Below, in pieces: positions 17,755 through 25,693 of a stretch of 64,000 nt of DNA; position 1 is the first letter of the stretch; every line of letters starts with the position of its first letter. The notes under the pieces were generated by a model, which saw nothing but the letters and a program-made list of their open reading frames with translations, had not been told where the DNA came from and made no database searches. The translations under genes and the position numbers were made by a program. Source of the DNA: Caulobacter endophyticus (lineage in GTDB: Bacteria > Pseudomonadota > Alphaproteobacteria > Caulobacterales > Caulobacteraceae); NCBI RefSeq assembly GCF_029543245.1, contig NZ_JARQWV010000001.1:404713-468712 (forward strand), in the 5' to 3' direction.

Positions 17755-18984
17755 TCATCGCGAAAAGACCCCGACCAGCTCAATATGCGGCGACCAGAGG
17801 AACTGGTCCACCGGCAGCACCTTCTCCAGCTTGAAGCCGGCGTCGATCAGGATGCCGGCGTCACGGGCGAAGGTCGTCGGGTTGCACGACACCCCGACCA
17901 CCCGCGAGACCTTGGACTTGGCGATCTCGACGGTCTGTTCCAGAGCGCCGGCCCGCGGCGGGTCGAAGACCACCGCGTCCATCTTATCGAGCTCGGTCGA
18001 CAGCATCGGCCGGCGGGTCAGGTCGCGCGCCTCAGCGACGATCGCCTTCAGGCCCGGGGCCGAGCCGAGGGCCGCCTTCAGGGCCGCGATGGCCGGCTCG
18101 GCGGAGTCGGCGGCGTATACCGAGGCCTCCTGCGCCAGGCGGAAGGTGAACGTGCCCACGCCGCTGAAGAGGTCGGCCACGCGCGCCGCCCCCGCCACGT
18201 GCGCCAGGGCGAAGTCGGCCATGGCCTGCTCGGCCGCCGGCACCGCCTGCAGAAACGAGCCGGCCGGCAGCGGCACGATGGCGGGACCCAGCTTCACCAG
18301 CGGCTGGCGGGCCATATAGAGGGTCTCACCGGCCAGGGTGACGCGGGCGAAGTCGAACTCGCCGGCGGTCATGGCCGCCTGCACGCGGGCGTCGGCCGAC
18401 AGCCCGCCGCTCTTGCGCTCGACGCCGGTGACGTCGATGTCCAGGCCGGTGCCGGTCAGGGTGACGTGCAGGGTCGGAGCCGACTTCGGATGCTCCAGGA
18501 ACGGCTGGGCCAGACGCGCCAGGCCCGGCAGGGCCGCCACGATCTTCGGGTTGGCGACCGGGCATTCCTCGATCTTCACCAGGTTCCACGAGCGGCGCTC
18601 CTTGAAGCCCAGCCGCACCCCGCCCTTGCCGCCGCGCGCGTGCAGCGCCACCCGGCGGCGCGAGGCCGGCGGCGAGGCGAAGGTCGGCAGGATCTCGACC
18701 TCAATGCGCTCGCGCTTCAGCTGAAGCCGCACCTGCTCGCGCTTCCAGTCGAGATAGGGCGCGATGTCCCAGTGCTGCAGGGCGCAGCCGCCGCAGTGGC
18801 CGAAATGCTTGCAGGCCGGATCGACGCGTTCGGAGCTGGCCTCGAGGATCTCGGCCAGTTCGCCGCGCTGGCCCTCCATGCGGGCGGTGATCCGCTCGCC
18901 CGGCAGGGTCAGGGGCACGAAGGCCGGGCCGGCGGCGACGCCGTCGCCCTGGCCGCCGACGGCGTCGATTTTCAGTTCACGCAT
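17755..18984 (-). CDS. RlmD/RumA-type RNA (uracil-C5) methyltransferase
   Basis: 409 residues. A TRAM-like N-terminus is followed by the 4Fe-4S cysteines in CKHFGHCGGCALQHW (Cys58, Cys64, Cys67) with the fourth in EECPV, then a Rossmann domain (VADLFSGVGTFTF) and the catalytic cysteine in VVGVSCNPTTFARD near 367. These enzymes make 5-methyluridine in 23S rRNA (U747 or U1939) or tRNA U54; alphaproteobacteria often have one copy, so the exact site is not clear. It heads the operon with the methyltransferase. Confidence 0.9.
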   Translation of the reverse strand: MRELKIDAVGGQGDGVAAGPAFVPLTLPGERITARMEGQRGELAEILEASSERVDPACKHFGHCGGCALQHWDIAPYLDWKREQVRLQLKRERIEVEILPTFASPPASRRRVALHARGGKGGVRLGFKERRSWNLVKIEECPVANPKIVAALPGLARLAQPFLEHPKSAPTLHVTLTGTGLDIDVTGVERKSGGLSADARVQAAMTAGEFDFARVTLAGETLYMARQPLVKLGPAIVPLPAGSFLQAVPAAEQAMADFALAHVAGAARVADLFSGVGTFTFRLAQEASVYAADSAEPAIAALKAALGSAPGLKAIVAEARDLTRRPMLSTELDKMDAVVFDPPRAGALEQTVEIAKSKVSRVVGVSCNPTTFARDAGILIDAGFKLEKVLPVDQFLWSPHIELVGVFSR

Positions 18985-19129
18985 TCAAAAGTCGCCTTCG
19001 GGAACCTTGACCGGTTCCGATCCGTTCAAGCCTCGCCGCAGGCGTGGCCCTATTTTCGCCTCGTCCGCGCCAAGTTCGACGCCGAAGAAGCCAGTTCGAG
19101 CGCGTCCATACCTCATTCGGCGCCCATAT

Positions 19130-19183
19130 GCGTGAACGAACTGGTGCGTGAACGAAGATGAACGGTCCGGTCAACGACCGTTC
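19130..19183. promoter_or_regulatory. Repeat-rich promoter region of the glycine-zipper gene
   Basis: Two identical 11-bp direct repeats GCGTGAACGAA (19130-19140 and 19146-19156) are followed by a perfect inverted repeat GAACGGTC-N8-GACCGTTC (19160-19183), about 75 bases before the start of the glycine-zipper protein. Their closeness suggests regulator binding. The GAAC spacings (6, 8, 12) do not fit the LexA rule of 7. Confidence 0.45.
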
Positions 19184-19257
19184 AGGAACGGCTTGGCATG
19201 GTGCAGGCAACGGACGGTCCCCCGATCGTCACGCCCGCTTTCAGGGAGAGTTTTTCG

Positions 19258-19860
19258 ATGATGATCCGGACCGCCATCAGCGCCCTCGTCGCCGGCGCGG
19301 CCCTCGTCGGCGCTGCGGCTCCGACCGTCGCCTCGGCCCAGGCCTATGGCTCGGGTGCCTATCAGGGCGGGGCCTACGATCGTAACGGCTATTATTACGA
19401 CCCCTGCCGCCGCAGCACGACCAACCGCACCACCGGCGGCGGCCTGGCCGGCGCCGGCATCGGCGCGGCCATCGGCGGCAGCGTCGCGGGTCGCGGCGCC
19501 AAGACCGAAGGCGCGGTGCTGGGCGGCCTGCTCGGCGCGGTCGTCGGCGGTAATATCGGCCGCAGCTCGGCCGCCTGCGCCCCGGGCGCGGTTCCCCCGC
19601 CGCCTCCTCCGCCCCGCGCCTACAACGACTATGATCGCGGCTACGACAACGGCGGCTATGACGACGCCTACTACGATCGCCGCGGCGGCGGTGGCTACAC
19701 CTACGAGTCGGAACGTTCCTACCGCGTGACCGAAGGCCGCGCCGACGCCAACGGCTGCACCCTGGCCGAAAGCCCGATCTACCTGCCCGACGGCCGCACC
19801 CAGAAGCGCTTCGTCCGCGTCTGCCCCGACGCCTCGGGCCGCTACCAGGTCGTCGACTAA
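19258..19860 (+). CDS. Secreted glycine-zipper protein
   Basis: 200 residues. A signal peptide (about 1-28, cleavage after ASAQ) is followed by a Tyr/Gly-rich stretch and a glycine-zipper block (about 58-108; alternating GAGIGAAIGG and GGLLGAVVGG segments), of the type that packs in the outer membrane or associates with it (SlyB, Rick-17kDa-like). A Tyr/Asp/Gly-rich low-complexity part follows and a small C-terminal domain with one Cys pair (NGCTL... RVCPD). RBS AGGGAGAG precedes the ATG. Function unknown; envelope or stress role inferred only. Confidence 0.8.
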   Translation: MMIRTAISALVAGAALVGAAAPTVASAQAYGSGAYQGGAYDRNGYYYDPCRRSTTNRTTGGGLAGAGIGAAIGGSVAGRGAKTEGAVLGGLLGAVVGGNIGRSSAACAPGAVPPPPPPPRAYNDYDRGYDNGGYDDAYYDRRGGGGYTYESERSYRVTEGRADANGCTLAESPIYLPDGRTQKRFVRVCPDASGRYQVVD

Positions 19861-19901
19861 GTTTTTCTAGGCGGATTTCCTCTCTGGAACTCCACATACT
19901 G

Positions 19902-19938
19902 AAGGCCGCCGGCTCCTTAAGCCGGCGGCCTTTTTCTT
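19902..19938 (+). terminator. Intrinsic terminator
   Basis: The 12-bp stem AAGGCCGCCGGC/GCCGGCGGCCTT with a 7-base loop is followed by a T-rich tract, 41 bases after the glycine-zipper gene stop. It also ends close to the convergent LysR gene and may act in both directions. Confidence 0.85.
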
Positions 19939-19954
19939 TGGGCCGAGCCCTAAG

Positions 19955-20854
19955 CTACGTCCCGATGGAGCGCACCAATGTCTCGACCCAATCGATGAAG
20001 GCGCGCACCTGCGGCGGCACGTGGCGTCGGTGGGGATAGAGAACCGAGACAGGCTTCAGCGGCGGCGCCAGGTTCGGCAACACCTCGACCAGGCGCCCGG
20101 CCGCCATGAAACTGCTGACCCCCACCCAGGGCGGCTGGATGATCCCCAGGCCCAGCAGTCCGCATTCGACATAGGCGTCGCCACTGTTCACCGTCACGGT
20201 CGAGCGCATGGTGAAACTTCGACGCCCGTCATCGGTCTCGAATTCGAAAGGGATCGCCCTGCGGGTTCGGCCGGAGTGGAAGTTCACCGCCCGATGCGCG
20301 GCCAGGTCGTCCAGCGATGCGGGCGCGCCATGGCGTTCGAGATAGCCAGGCGCCGCGCAGGTCACCATCCGCAACCTGCCGATCGACCGGCCAACCAGGC
20401 TGCTGGCCGGGAACTCACCCAGCCTGACCACGCAATCGACGCCCTCTGAGACCAAATCCATGTCGAGGTCGCCCACACCAAGCACCAGTTCCACCTCGGG
20501 ATGGCGCGCCGTGAACTCGCCCAGGCGCGGGATGATCAGCGGCCTGGCCAGCGCCGTGGGAATATCGACCCGCAGCCGCCCCCGCAGAGCGCCATCCGGC
20601 GGTGCGAACATCGCCTTGGCTTCGGCCACGTCGGCCAGCAGCGTCACGGCGCGATCGATGAAGGCCTCGCCCTCGCCGGTCAGCCTGGTCCGCCGCGTCG
20701 TCCGCTGCAGCAGGCGTACGCCCAGTTCGGCCTCCAGGCCGGCGACGGCGTTCGTCACGCCGGGGCGCGACATGCCCAGAGCCGTCGCCGCCCGGGCGAA
20801 GCTGCCTGCCTCGGCCACCGCGACGAAGATCCTGAGTTTCTGGGCGAAATCCAA
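19955..20854 (-). CDS. LysR-family transcriptional regulator
   Basis: 299 residues: winged helix-turn-helix at 1-60 (FVAVAEAGSFARAATALGMSRPGVTNAV) and a periplasmic-binding-protein-like effector domain at 90-295. The start is TTG after GGGGGAGAGCG. It belongs to the common group that represses or activates a divergent oxidoreductase; here the divergent neighbour, 170 bases away, encodes a quinone oxidoreductase-like enzyme, its likely target. Confidence 0.9.
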   Translation of the reverse strand: MDFAQKLRIFVAVAEAGSFARAATALGMSRPGVTNAVAGLEAELGVRLLQRTTRRTRLTGEGEAFIDRAVTLLADVAEAKAMFAPPDGALRGRLRVDIPTALARPLIIPRLGEFTARHPEVELVLGVGDLDMDLVSEGVDCVVRLGEFPASSLVGRSIGRLRMVTCAAPGYLERHGAPASLDDLAAHRAVNFHSGRTRRAIPFEFETDDGRRSFTMRSTVTVNSGDAYVECGLLGLGIIQPPWVGVSSFMAAGRLVEVLPNLAPPLKPVSVLYPHRRHVPPQVRAFIDWVETLVRSIGT

Positions 20855-21024
20855 TGCGCTCTCCCCCTCGCGCCGCCGTCGAGCGCGCGAACAATCGATC
20901 CATTGTTATCGATTTTTATAACAGTGAGATAGGGCGAGGCGCGCTTCCGGGCCGCCTGTCGCCGCCTTAGCTGCTGCATCGTCCACCCGGGCTTCTTCCG
21001 GGTTCATCGAAACAGGAGCCCAAC

Positions 21025-22014
21025 ATGGCCCGCATCGTTCGCATCCACGACTACGGCGACGCCGACGTCCTGCGGATCGAAGACCTGCCTCAGCCGCCGC
21101 CGGCCGCCGATGAAGTGCAGTTCGCCGTCCGCAGCATCGGCCTGAACCGCGCCGAGGTGATGTTCCGCAATCACGCCTACCTGCAGGAAGCCCAATTCCC
21201 CAGCCGCCTGGGCTACGAGGCCTCGGGCGTCGTCACCCAGGTCGGCGCCGACGTCACCGGCTTCGCGCCCGGCGAGGCGGTCAGCCTGATCCCGCCGCAC
21301 GACATCGCCCGCTGGGGAACCTATGGCGAGGTCGCCAACGCGCCGGCCCGCTATCTCGTGCGTCATCCGCAGACGATCTCGTTCGAAGAGGCCGCCGCCA
21401 GTTGGATGCAGTACGTCACCGCCTGGGGCGCGCTGATCGAGCAGGCAGGCCTGACCGCGGGCGACCACTTGATCGTCACCGCCGCCTCCAGCAGCGTCGG
21501 CCTCGCGGCCTTCCAGATCGCCCGCATGGTCGGCGCCACGGTGATCGCCACCACCCGCACCAGCGCTAAGCGCGACGCCCTGCTGGCGGCCGGCGCCCAC
21601 CATGTCGTCGTCACCGAAGAAGAGGATCTCGTCGCCCGCGTCGCTGAGATCACCGGCGGCCGCGGCGCGCGCGTAGTCTTCGATCCGGTCGGCGGGCCGT
21701 CGTTTGAGCCGCTGACCGCCAGCATGGCGCCCGGCGGCGTGCTGCTGCTGTACGGCGCCCTCAGCCCCGCCCCGACGCCCTTCCCGCTGTTTACGGTGCT
21801 GGGCAAGTCGCTGACCCTGCGAGGCTATCTCTACAACGAGATCGTCTCCAGCGATGACAAGCTGGCCCGCGCCAAGGCCTTCATTCTCGAAGGGCTGGCA
21901 AGCGGCGCGCTCGAGCCGGTGATCGCTCGCACCTTCCCCCTGGACCAGATCCAGGAAGCCCATCGCTACCTCGAATCCAACGAGCAGATCGGCAAGGTCG
22001 TCGTGAACGTCTGA
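21025..22014 (+). CDS. Zinc-independent MDR oxidoreductase (quinone oxidoreductase-like)
   Basis: 329 residues. A GroES-like N-domain (1-125) and a Rossmann NADP domain (about 130-270; TAASSSVGLAAFQIA, then ATTRTSAKRDALL) define the medium-chain dehydrogenase superfamily. The structural-zinc cysteine loop is absent, as in quinone oxidoreductase and enoyl reductases. It probably reduces a quinone or an alpha,beta-unsaturated carbonyl compound with NADPH. Transcribed divergently from the LysR gene, which likely controls it. Confidence 0.85.
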   Translation: MARIVRIHDYGDADVLRIEDLPQPPPAADEVQFAVRSIGLNRAEVMFRNHAYLQEAQFPSRLGYEASGVVTQVGADVTGFAPGEAVSLIPPHDIARWGTYGEVANAPARYLVRHPQTISFEEAAASWMQYVTAWGALIEQAGLTAGDHLIVTAASSSVGLAAFQIARMVGATVIATTRTSAKRDALLAAGAHHVVVTEEEDLVARVAEITGGRGARVVFDPVGGPSFEPLTASMAPGGVLLLYGALSPAPTPFPLFTVLGKSLTLRGYLYNEIVSSDDKLARAKAFILEGLASGALEPVIARTFPLDQIQEAHRYLESNEQIGKVVVNV

Positions 22015-22056
22015 GCACGGGGTCGGAGGGGCGAGCCCGTCTCTCCGACCACACGC

Positions 22057-22743
22057 TCACCCCCGCAGCCAAGCCGCCGCTTCTTCCACGTCCACCACGT
22101 CGGCGTACTTCAGCTGCAAGTCCGTCAGGTTGGCGTAGTGGTAGCTCTCGTGCTTGTCGGCCACGCACTGCTCGGGAACGATCGTGCGGTAGCCGCGTGA
22201 GAGGCTCTCGACCGCGCTGGCGCGCACGCAGCCGCTGGTCGAGCCGCCGGTGAGGATCACGGTGTCGACCTTGTGCCAGACCAGATAGCTCTGCAGCGGG
22301 CTCTCGAAGAAGGCGCTGGGCATGCGCTTGTCGAAGACCAGGTCCACGGCGTCGTCGATCTCGACGCGCGGGTCGAAGGCGTGGCGTTCGCTGTTCTGTT
22401 TGATGTTCTGCAGGCTGTCGGGCGTGTCGGTGCGCGTGCCCCAGACGCCGGCGTCGCCGCCGTCGGGCTTGTACATCACCCGCGTCCAGATCACCGGCAT
22501 GCCCCGCGCCCGGGCCAGGGCCGAGATGCGGTTCACGTGGGCGATCTGGTCGGGATCGGTGACGTAGGCGCTCTTGGGGAACAGGTCGGGGCGCGTATAG
22601 GACTGCTGGAAGTCGATATTGACCACCGCCGCCTTGCTCCCGAAGCCGAAGCGGGCGCGGGCCGGATTGGCCTTCACCGCCTCGTAGAGCTCTCGCGCGG
22701 TCTTGTCCTCGCGCACCATGGTCGGTTCGAAACGCAGGGTCAT
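22057..22743 (-). CDS. Isochorismatase-family cysteine amidohydrolase
   Basis: 228 residues with the family's catalytic triad in place: Asp44 (VNIDFQQSY), Lys139 (DKRMPSAFF) and Cys172 (STSGCVRAS), plus the cis-peptide GGSTSG loop. The N-terminal 35 residues and the DSLQNIKQ region resemble N-carbamoylsarcosine amidase and maleamate amidohydrolase (NicF) rather than true isochorismatase. It would hydrolyse an amide or ureido group. It lies 12 bases downstream of the membrane-protein gene, so they form an operon. A link to the maleate-isomerase-like gene at 35.5 kb is attractive but speculative. Confidence 0.85.
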   Translation of the reverse strand: MTLRFEPTMVREDKTARELYEAVKANPARARFGFGSKAAVVNIDFQQSYTRPDLFPKSAYVTDPDQIAHVNRISALARARGMPVIWTRVMYKPDGGDAGVWGTRTDTPDSLQNIKQNSERHAFDPRVEIDDAVDLVFDKRMPSAFFESPLQSYLVWHKVDTVILTGGSTSGCVRASAVESLSRGYRTIVPEQCVADKHESYHYANLTDLQLKYADVVDVEEAAAWLRG

Positions 22744-22755
22744 GGCGGGGCTCCT

Positions 22756-23412
22756 TCAGGCGGGGGTCCAGAGGCCGAGCAGCGCGGCGAGGATCAGCAG
22801 GATCCAGAGGCTGACGACCACGGGGCGGGTCTTCTCCAGCACCGCGGCGATGGTCGCATCGCCCTCGGGCGTGGGGCCGGTGGTCATCATGGCCACGACC
22901 GGCGGGCCCAGCGGCGCCAGGAGCTTGCGGATGAACAGGCCGCAGCCGATGGCGATGGCCAGGATCAGCATCTTCAGGGCCAGGAACAGCGGCGCGGTCG
23001 CAAGACCCACGAGGCTGGCGCCGCCGAAGCCCGCCAGCGCGACCAGCACGCCCCAGCGGATGGCGATGTCGATGCGGCGCACGCCGGCCTTGGGCGGGCT
23101 GTGATGGATGTGGATGGCCCAGGCCATGACCAGCCAGAAAAGGCACAGCGCCCACACGGCCGCCACGCCCTCGGGCGCGACGTCCCACCACATCTTCAGC
23201 TTGGCCAGGGTCAGGCCCGTCGGCAGGGCCAGGATCAGGCAGGTGCGCGGAGCCATGTCGATGTCGGCCAGCACCTTCAGCGCCAGCCCCCGCTCCTTGA
23301 CCGTGCGGGCCGGATCGGCGGCGTAGCGCGAGGTGTAGAAGGCCCCCAGGTCCCCGCCCAGCCAATAGACGAAGACCAGCACGTGCAGCAGCGTGATCAG
23401 GGCGAGAAGCAT
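22756..23412 (-). CDS. Integral membrane protein of unknown function
   Basis: 218 residues with about five to six hydrophobic segments (2-22, 50-66, 82-105, 118-140, 142-162, 195-215). The first helix contains HVLVFVYWLGGDLGAFYTS, a His plus aromatic pattern reminiscent of CopD/DUF2269-like haem-binding or copper membrane proteins, and a His cluster (HIHHSP) follows helix 3. I do not recognise the family firmly. It is the first gene of the pair with the amidohydrolase, which hints at transport of, or redox coupling to, that enzyme's substrate. Confidence 0.65.
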   Translation of the reverse strand: MLLALITLLHVLVFVYWLGGDLGAFYTSRYAADPARTVKERGLALKVLADIDMAPRTCLILALPTGLTLAKLKMWWDVAPEGVAAVWALCLFWLVMAWAIHIHHSPPKAGVRRIDIAIRWGVLVALAGFGGASLVGLATAPLFLALKMLILAIAIGCGLFIRKLLAPLGPPVVAMMTTGPTPEGDATIAAVLEKTRPVVVSLWILLILAALLGLWTPA

Positions 23413-23594
23413 CGCGGAATCCGGCGGTTGTCAGGCCGTCTTGATGCCGCCTGGAAAGGCGCCTTGGCGGATCCTCGCCGGTTTTCTCGCCTCGCGGATA
23501 GCAAGGCCCGGGGTGCGACGCTGCGGACACAGGCGAATCCGAACAAGCGTGCTACAGCACGCTTCGAGGGGCTTTTTCCGTATCGTAGGTTCGT

Positions 23595-24188
23595 ATGCGT
23601 TCTTACCGTCGCCCAGTCCTGGCGCTCGCCGGACTGCTGCTGCTCGCCTTTCCCCAGATCGCCGCCGCCCAGAGCCAGGCCCAGGCGGTGCTCGACGAGA
23701 TCAACTACGTCCGCGCCAACCCCCGGGCCTATGCCGACGAGCTGCGCCGCTCCGAGCCCCACTACGGCGAGGATCCCGACGCCCTGCATGAGGCGATCGC
23801 CGAGCTGCAGCGTCAGCGCCCCCTGCCCCCGCTGACCGCCGACGGCCGCATCGACGACGCCGCCCGCGACCACGCCAGCGCCCAGGGCGCGCGCGGCACG
23901 GTCGGCCACGGCGCGACCGGGAGCCTCGGCCAGCGCCTGCGCAAGTACGGCGTCTATGCCGGCATGTCGGCCGAGAACATCTCCTACGGCTTTGAGGACC
24001 CCCGCGACGTGGTCCGCCAGCTGGTGGTCGACAGCCGCGTGCCGGGCCGCGGCCACCGCCGCAACATCCTGTCGGCCGGCTACAGCAGCGCCGGCGTCGC
24101 CTGCGGCGGCCACCGCTCCTATGGCGCCATGTGCGTCATCGACTTCGCCGGGGCCATGCCCGAGGGCGTGGCGCGGGCGGCGCGGTAG
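23595..24188 (+). CDS. Secreted CAP-domain (SCP/PR1) protein
   Basis: 197 residues. A signal peptide (about 1-28, ending AAAQ) precedes a CAP domain: LDEINYVRANPRAYADEL, DHASAQGARGTVGHG with the first histidine, SAENISYG, and GHRRNILSAGYSSAGVACG. These correspond to the CAP1 and CAP2 signatures. Bacterial CAP proteins are extracytoplasmic and mostly of unknown activity. A perfect inverted repeat AAGCGTGC-TACA-GCACGCTT lies at 23545-23564, 30 bases before the start, and may affect expression. Confidence 0.85.
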   Translation: MRSYRRPVLALAGLLLLAFPQIAAAQSQAQAVLDEINYVRANPRAYADELRRSEPHYGEDPDALHEAIAELQRQRPLPPLTADGRIDDAARDHASAQGARGTVGHGATGSLGQRLRKYGVYAGMSAENISYGFEDPRDVVRQLVVDSRVPGRGHRRNILSAGYSSAGVACGGHRSYGAMCVIDFAGAMPEGVARAAR

Positions 24189-24224
24189 GGGGGCTCTTCC
24201 CAACCCACACTAGCCATTTTCACC

Positions 24225-24331
24225 GAGTATCCCCGCGCAGGCGGGGATCCAAGCCGACTCCCCGGAGGATCCACGGCGGCGCCACTTCCTGAAGGCCAGC
24301 TTGGATCCCCGCCTTCGCGGGGAAGGTCGGG
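24225..24331. repeat. Palindromic intergenic repeat, CCCGCNNNGGCGGGGATCCAAGC family
   Basis: The left arm TATCCCCGCGCAGGCGGGG and right arm CCCCGCCTTCGCGGGG, with GGATCCAAGC/GCTTGGATCC just inside, form an inverted pair about 105 bp long. The other copy is at 32497-32597. It lies between the convergent CAP and CoA-transferase genes. Confidence 0.8.
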
Positions 24332-24364
24332 TTGGAGTTGGCTCGGTGAATTAGAGGCTTGCGG

Positions 24365-25603
24365 CTAGATAACCCCCGCCGCCTTCAACGCCGCGATCTC
24401 CGCCTCGCTCTTCCCCAGCCCCCTCAGCACCGCCGCCGTGTCCGCCCCCAGCGCCGGCGGCGGGCGCTGCACGACGACCGGCGTGCGCGAGGCCCGGATC
24501 GGCGAGGCCACCGTGCGGATGGGCGCGGCCAGGTCGTCCCGCGCCTGCTCGACCACCAGGCCGCGATGCGCCGCCTGCGGCTCCTCGAACACCCGGTCGA
24601 TCGTGTTGATCGGCCCGCACGGCACGCCCGCGGCCTCGAGCAGCGCGATCCAACCCCGCGTCGTACGCGTCACCAGGATCGGAGCCATGGCCTGGGCGAG
24701 CTGCGCCCGCGCCGCCACCCGCTGGGCGTTGGTCGCAAAGCGCGGGTCCTCGGCGAGCACCGACGCGTCAGCCGCCTTGGCGAAGGCCCGGAACTGGCCG
24801 TCATTGCCCACCGCCAGCACCATCGCCCCATCGGCCGTGGCGAACACCTGGTAGGGCGCCAGGTTCGGATGGGCGTTGCCCAGGCGCTCGGGCGCCTTGC
24901 CGGTGGCGAAATAGTTGCTGGCCTGGTTGGCCAGCACGGCCGCCTGCACGTCGAACAGGGCGATGTCCATGTGCTGCCCCTCCCCCGTCGCGCGGGCGTG
25001 CAGCAGGCCGCAGAGGATGGCGTTGGCCGCATAGAGGCCGGTGAACAGGTCGACCACCGCCACGCCCACCTTCATCGGCTCGGCGCCGTCGGCGCCGTCC
25101 GGCTGGCCGGTGATCGACATCATCCCGCCCATGGCCTGGATCATGTAGTCGTAGCCGGCCCGCGGCGCATAGGGCCCGGTCTGCCCGAACCCCGTGATCG
25201 AGCAATAGACGAGGCGCGGATTGATCGCCGCCAGGCTCTCGTAGTCGAGGCCGTACTTGGAAAGGCCGCCGACCTTGAAGTTCTCGACCACCACGTCGGC
25301 CTGCGCCGCCATCTGGCGGATCAGGACCGCGCCGCGCGGATCGGCCATGTCGACGGTCACCGAGCGCTTGTTGCGGTTGGCGCAGGTGAAATAGGCCGCA
25401 TCGCCGCGCCCGCCGTCCGTCGTCTCGAAAAACGGAGGCCCCCAGGCCCGGGTGTCGTCGCCGACGCCGGGTCGCTCGACCTTGACCACCTCGGCGCCCA
25501 TGTCGGCCAGGGCCTGGGTCGCCCAGGGACCGGCCAGCACGCGGGAAAGATCGAGCACCTTGACCCCCGAAAGGGCGGCGCCGGGCCTGACGTCTGATCG
25601 CAA
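24365..25603 (-). CDS. Family III (CaiB/BaiF) CoA transferase
   Basis: 412 residues from the chosen TTG. The start LSGVKVLDLSRVLAGPWATQ and the GAEVVKVERPGVGDDTR and NKRSVTVDM segments are hallmarks of the family, which moves CoA between carboxylic acids through an aspartyl-CoA thioester. It could activate the acid degraded by the island that begins here. An upstream TTG would add 28 non-conserved residues and overlap the divergent MFS promoter; the TTG at 25603 has GGAG eight bases ahead. No ATG is available in this frame near the conserved start. Confidence 0.85.
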   Translation of the reverse strand: MRSDVRPGAALSGVKVLDLSRVLAGPWATQALADMGAEVVKVERPGVGDDTRAWGPPFFETTDGGRGDAAYFTCANRNKRSVTVDMADPRGAVLIRQMAAQADVVVENFKVGGLSKYGLDYESLAAINPRLVYCSITGFGQTGPYAPRAGYDYMIQAMGGMMSITGQPDGADGAEPMKVGVAVVDLFTGLYAANAILCGLLHARATGEGQHMDIALFDVQAAVLANQASNYFATGKAPERLGNAHPNLAPYQVFATADGAMVLAVGNDGQFRAFAKAADASVLAEDPRFATNAQRVAARAQLAQAMAPILVTRTTRGWIALLEAAGVPCGPINTIDRVFEEPQAAHRGLVVEQARDDLAAPIRTVASPIRASRTPVVVQRPPPALGADTAAVLRGLGKSEAEIAALKAAGVI

Positions 25604-25618
25604 GGCGACTGCTCCGGA

Positions 25619-25635
25619 TATTCCTGTTGCGGACG
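25619..25635. promoter_or_regulatory. Candidate IclR-type operator (weak)
   Basis: TATTCCT-GTT-GCGGACG matches the island palindrome TATCCGC-N3-GCGGATA at 9 of 14 arm positions. It lies in the 90-base gap between the divergent CoA-transferase and MFS genes. On its own it would not be called. Confidence 0.3.
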
Positions 25636-25693
25636 ACTGCCATCGCCCCAGGCTGCCTCGCCTACCGATGTGATCGCGGCGGGGCAAACGGCG

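Noticed and set aside
19129..19160. LexA box ahead of the glycine-zipper gene
   Set aside because: The GAAC copies are spaced by 6, 8 or 12 bases, not the required 7.
23484..23500. IclR operator upstream of the membrane-protein/amidohydrolase operon
   Set aside because: Only one arm is good and the other matches 4 of 7; it is about 70 bases upstream and outside the island, so it is mentioned only as support for a speculative link.
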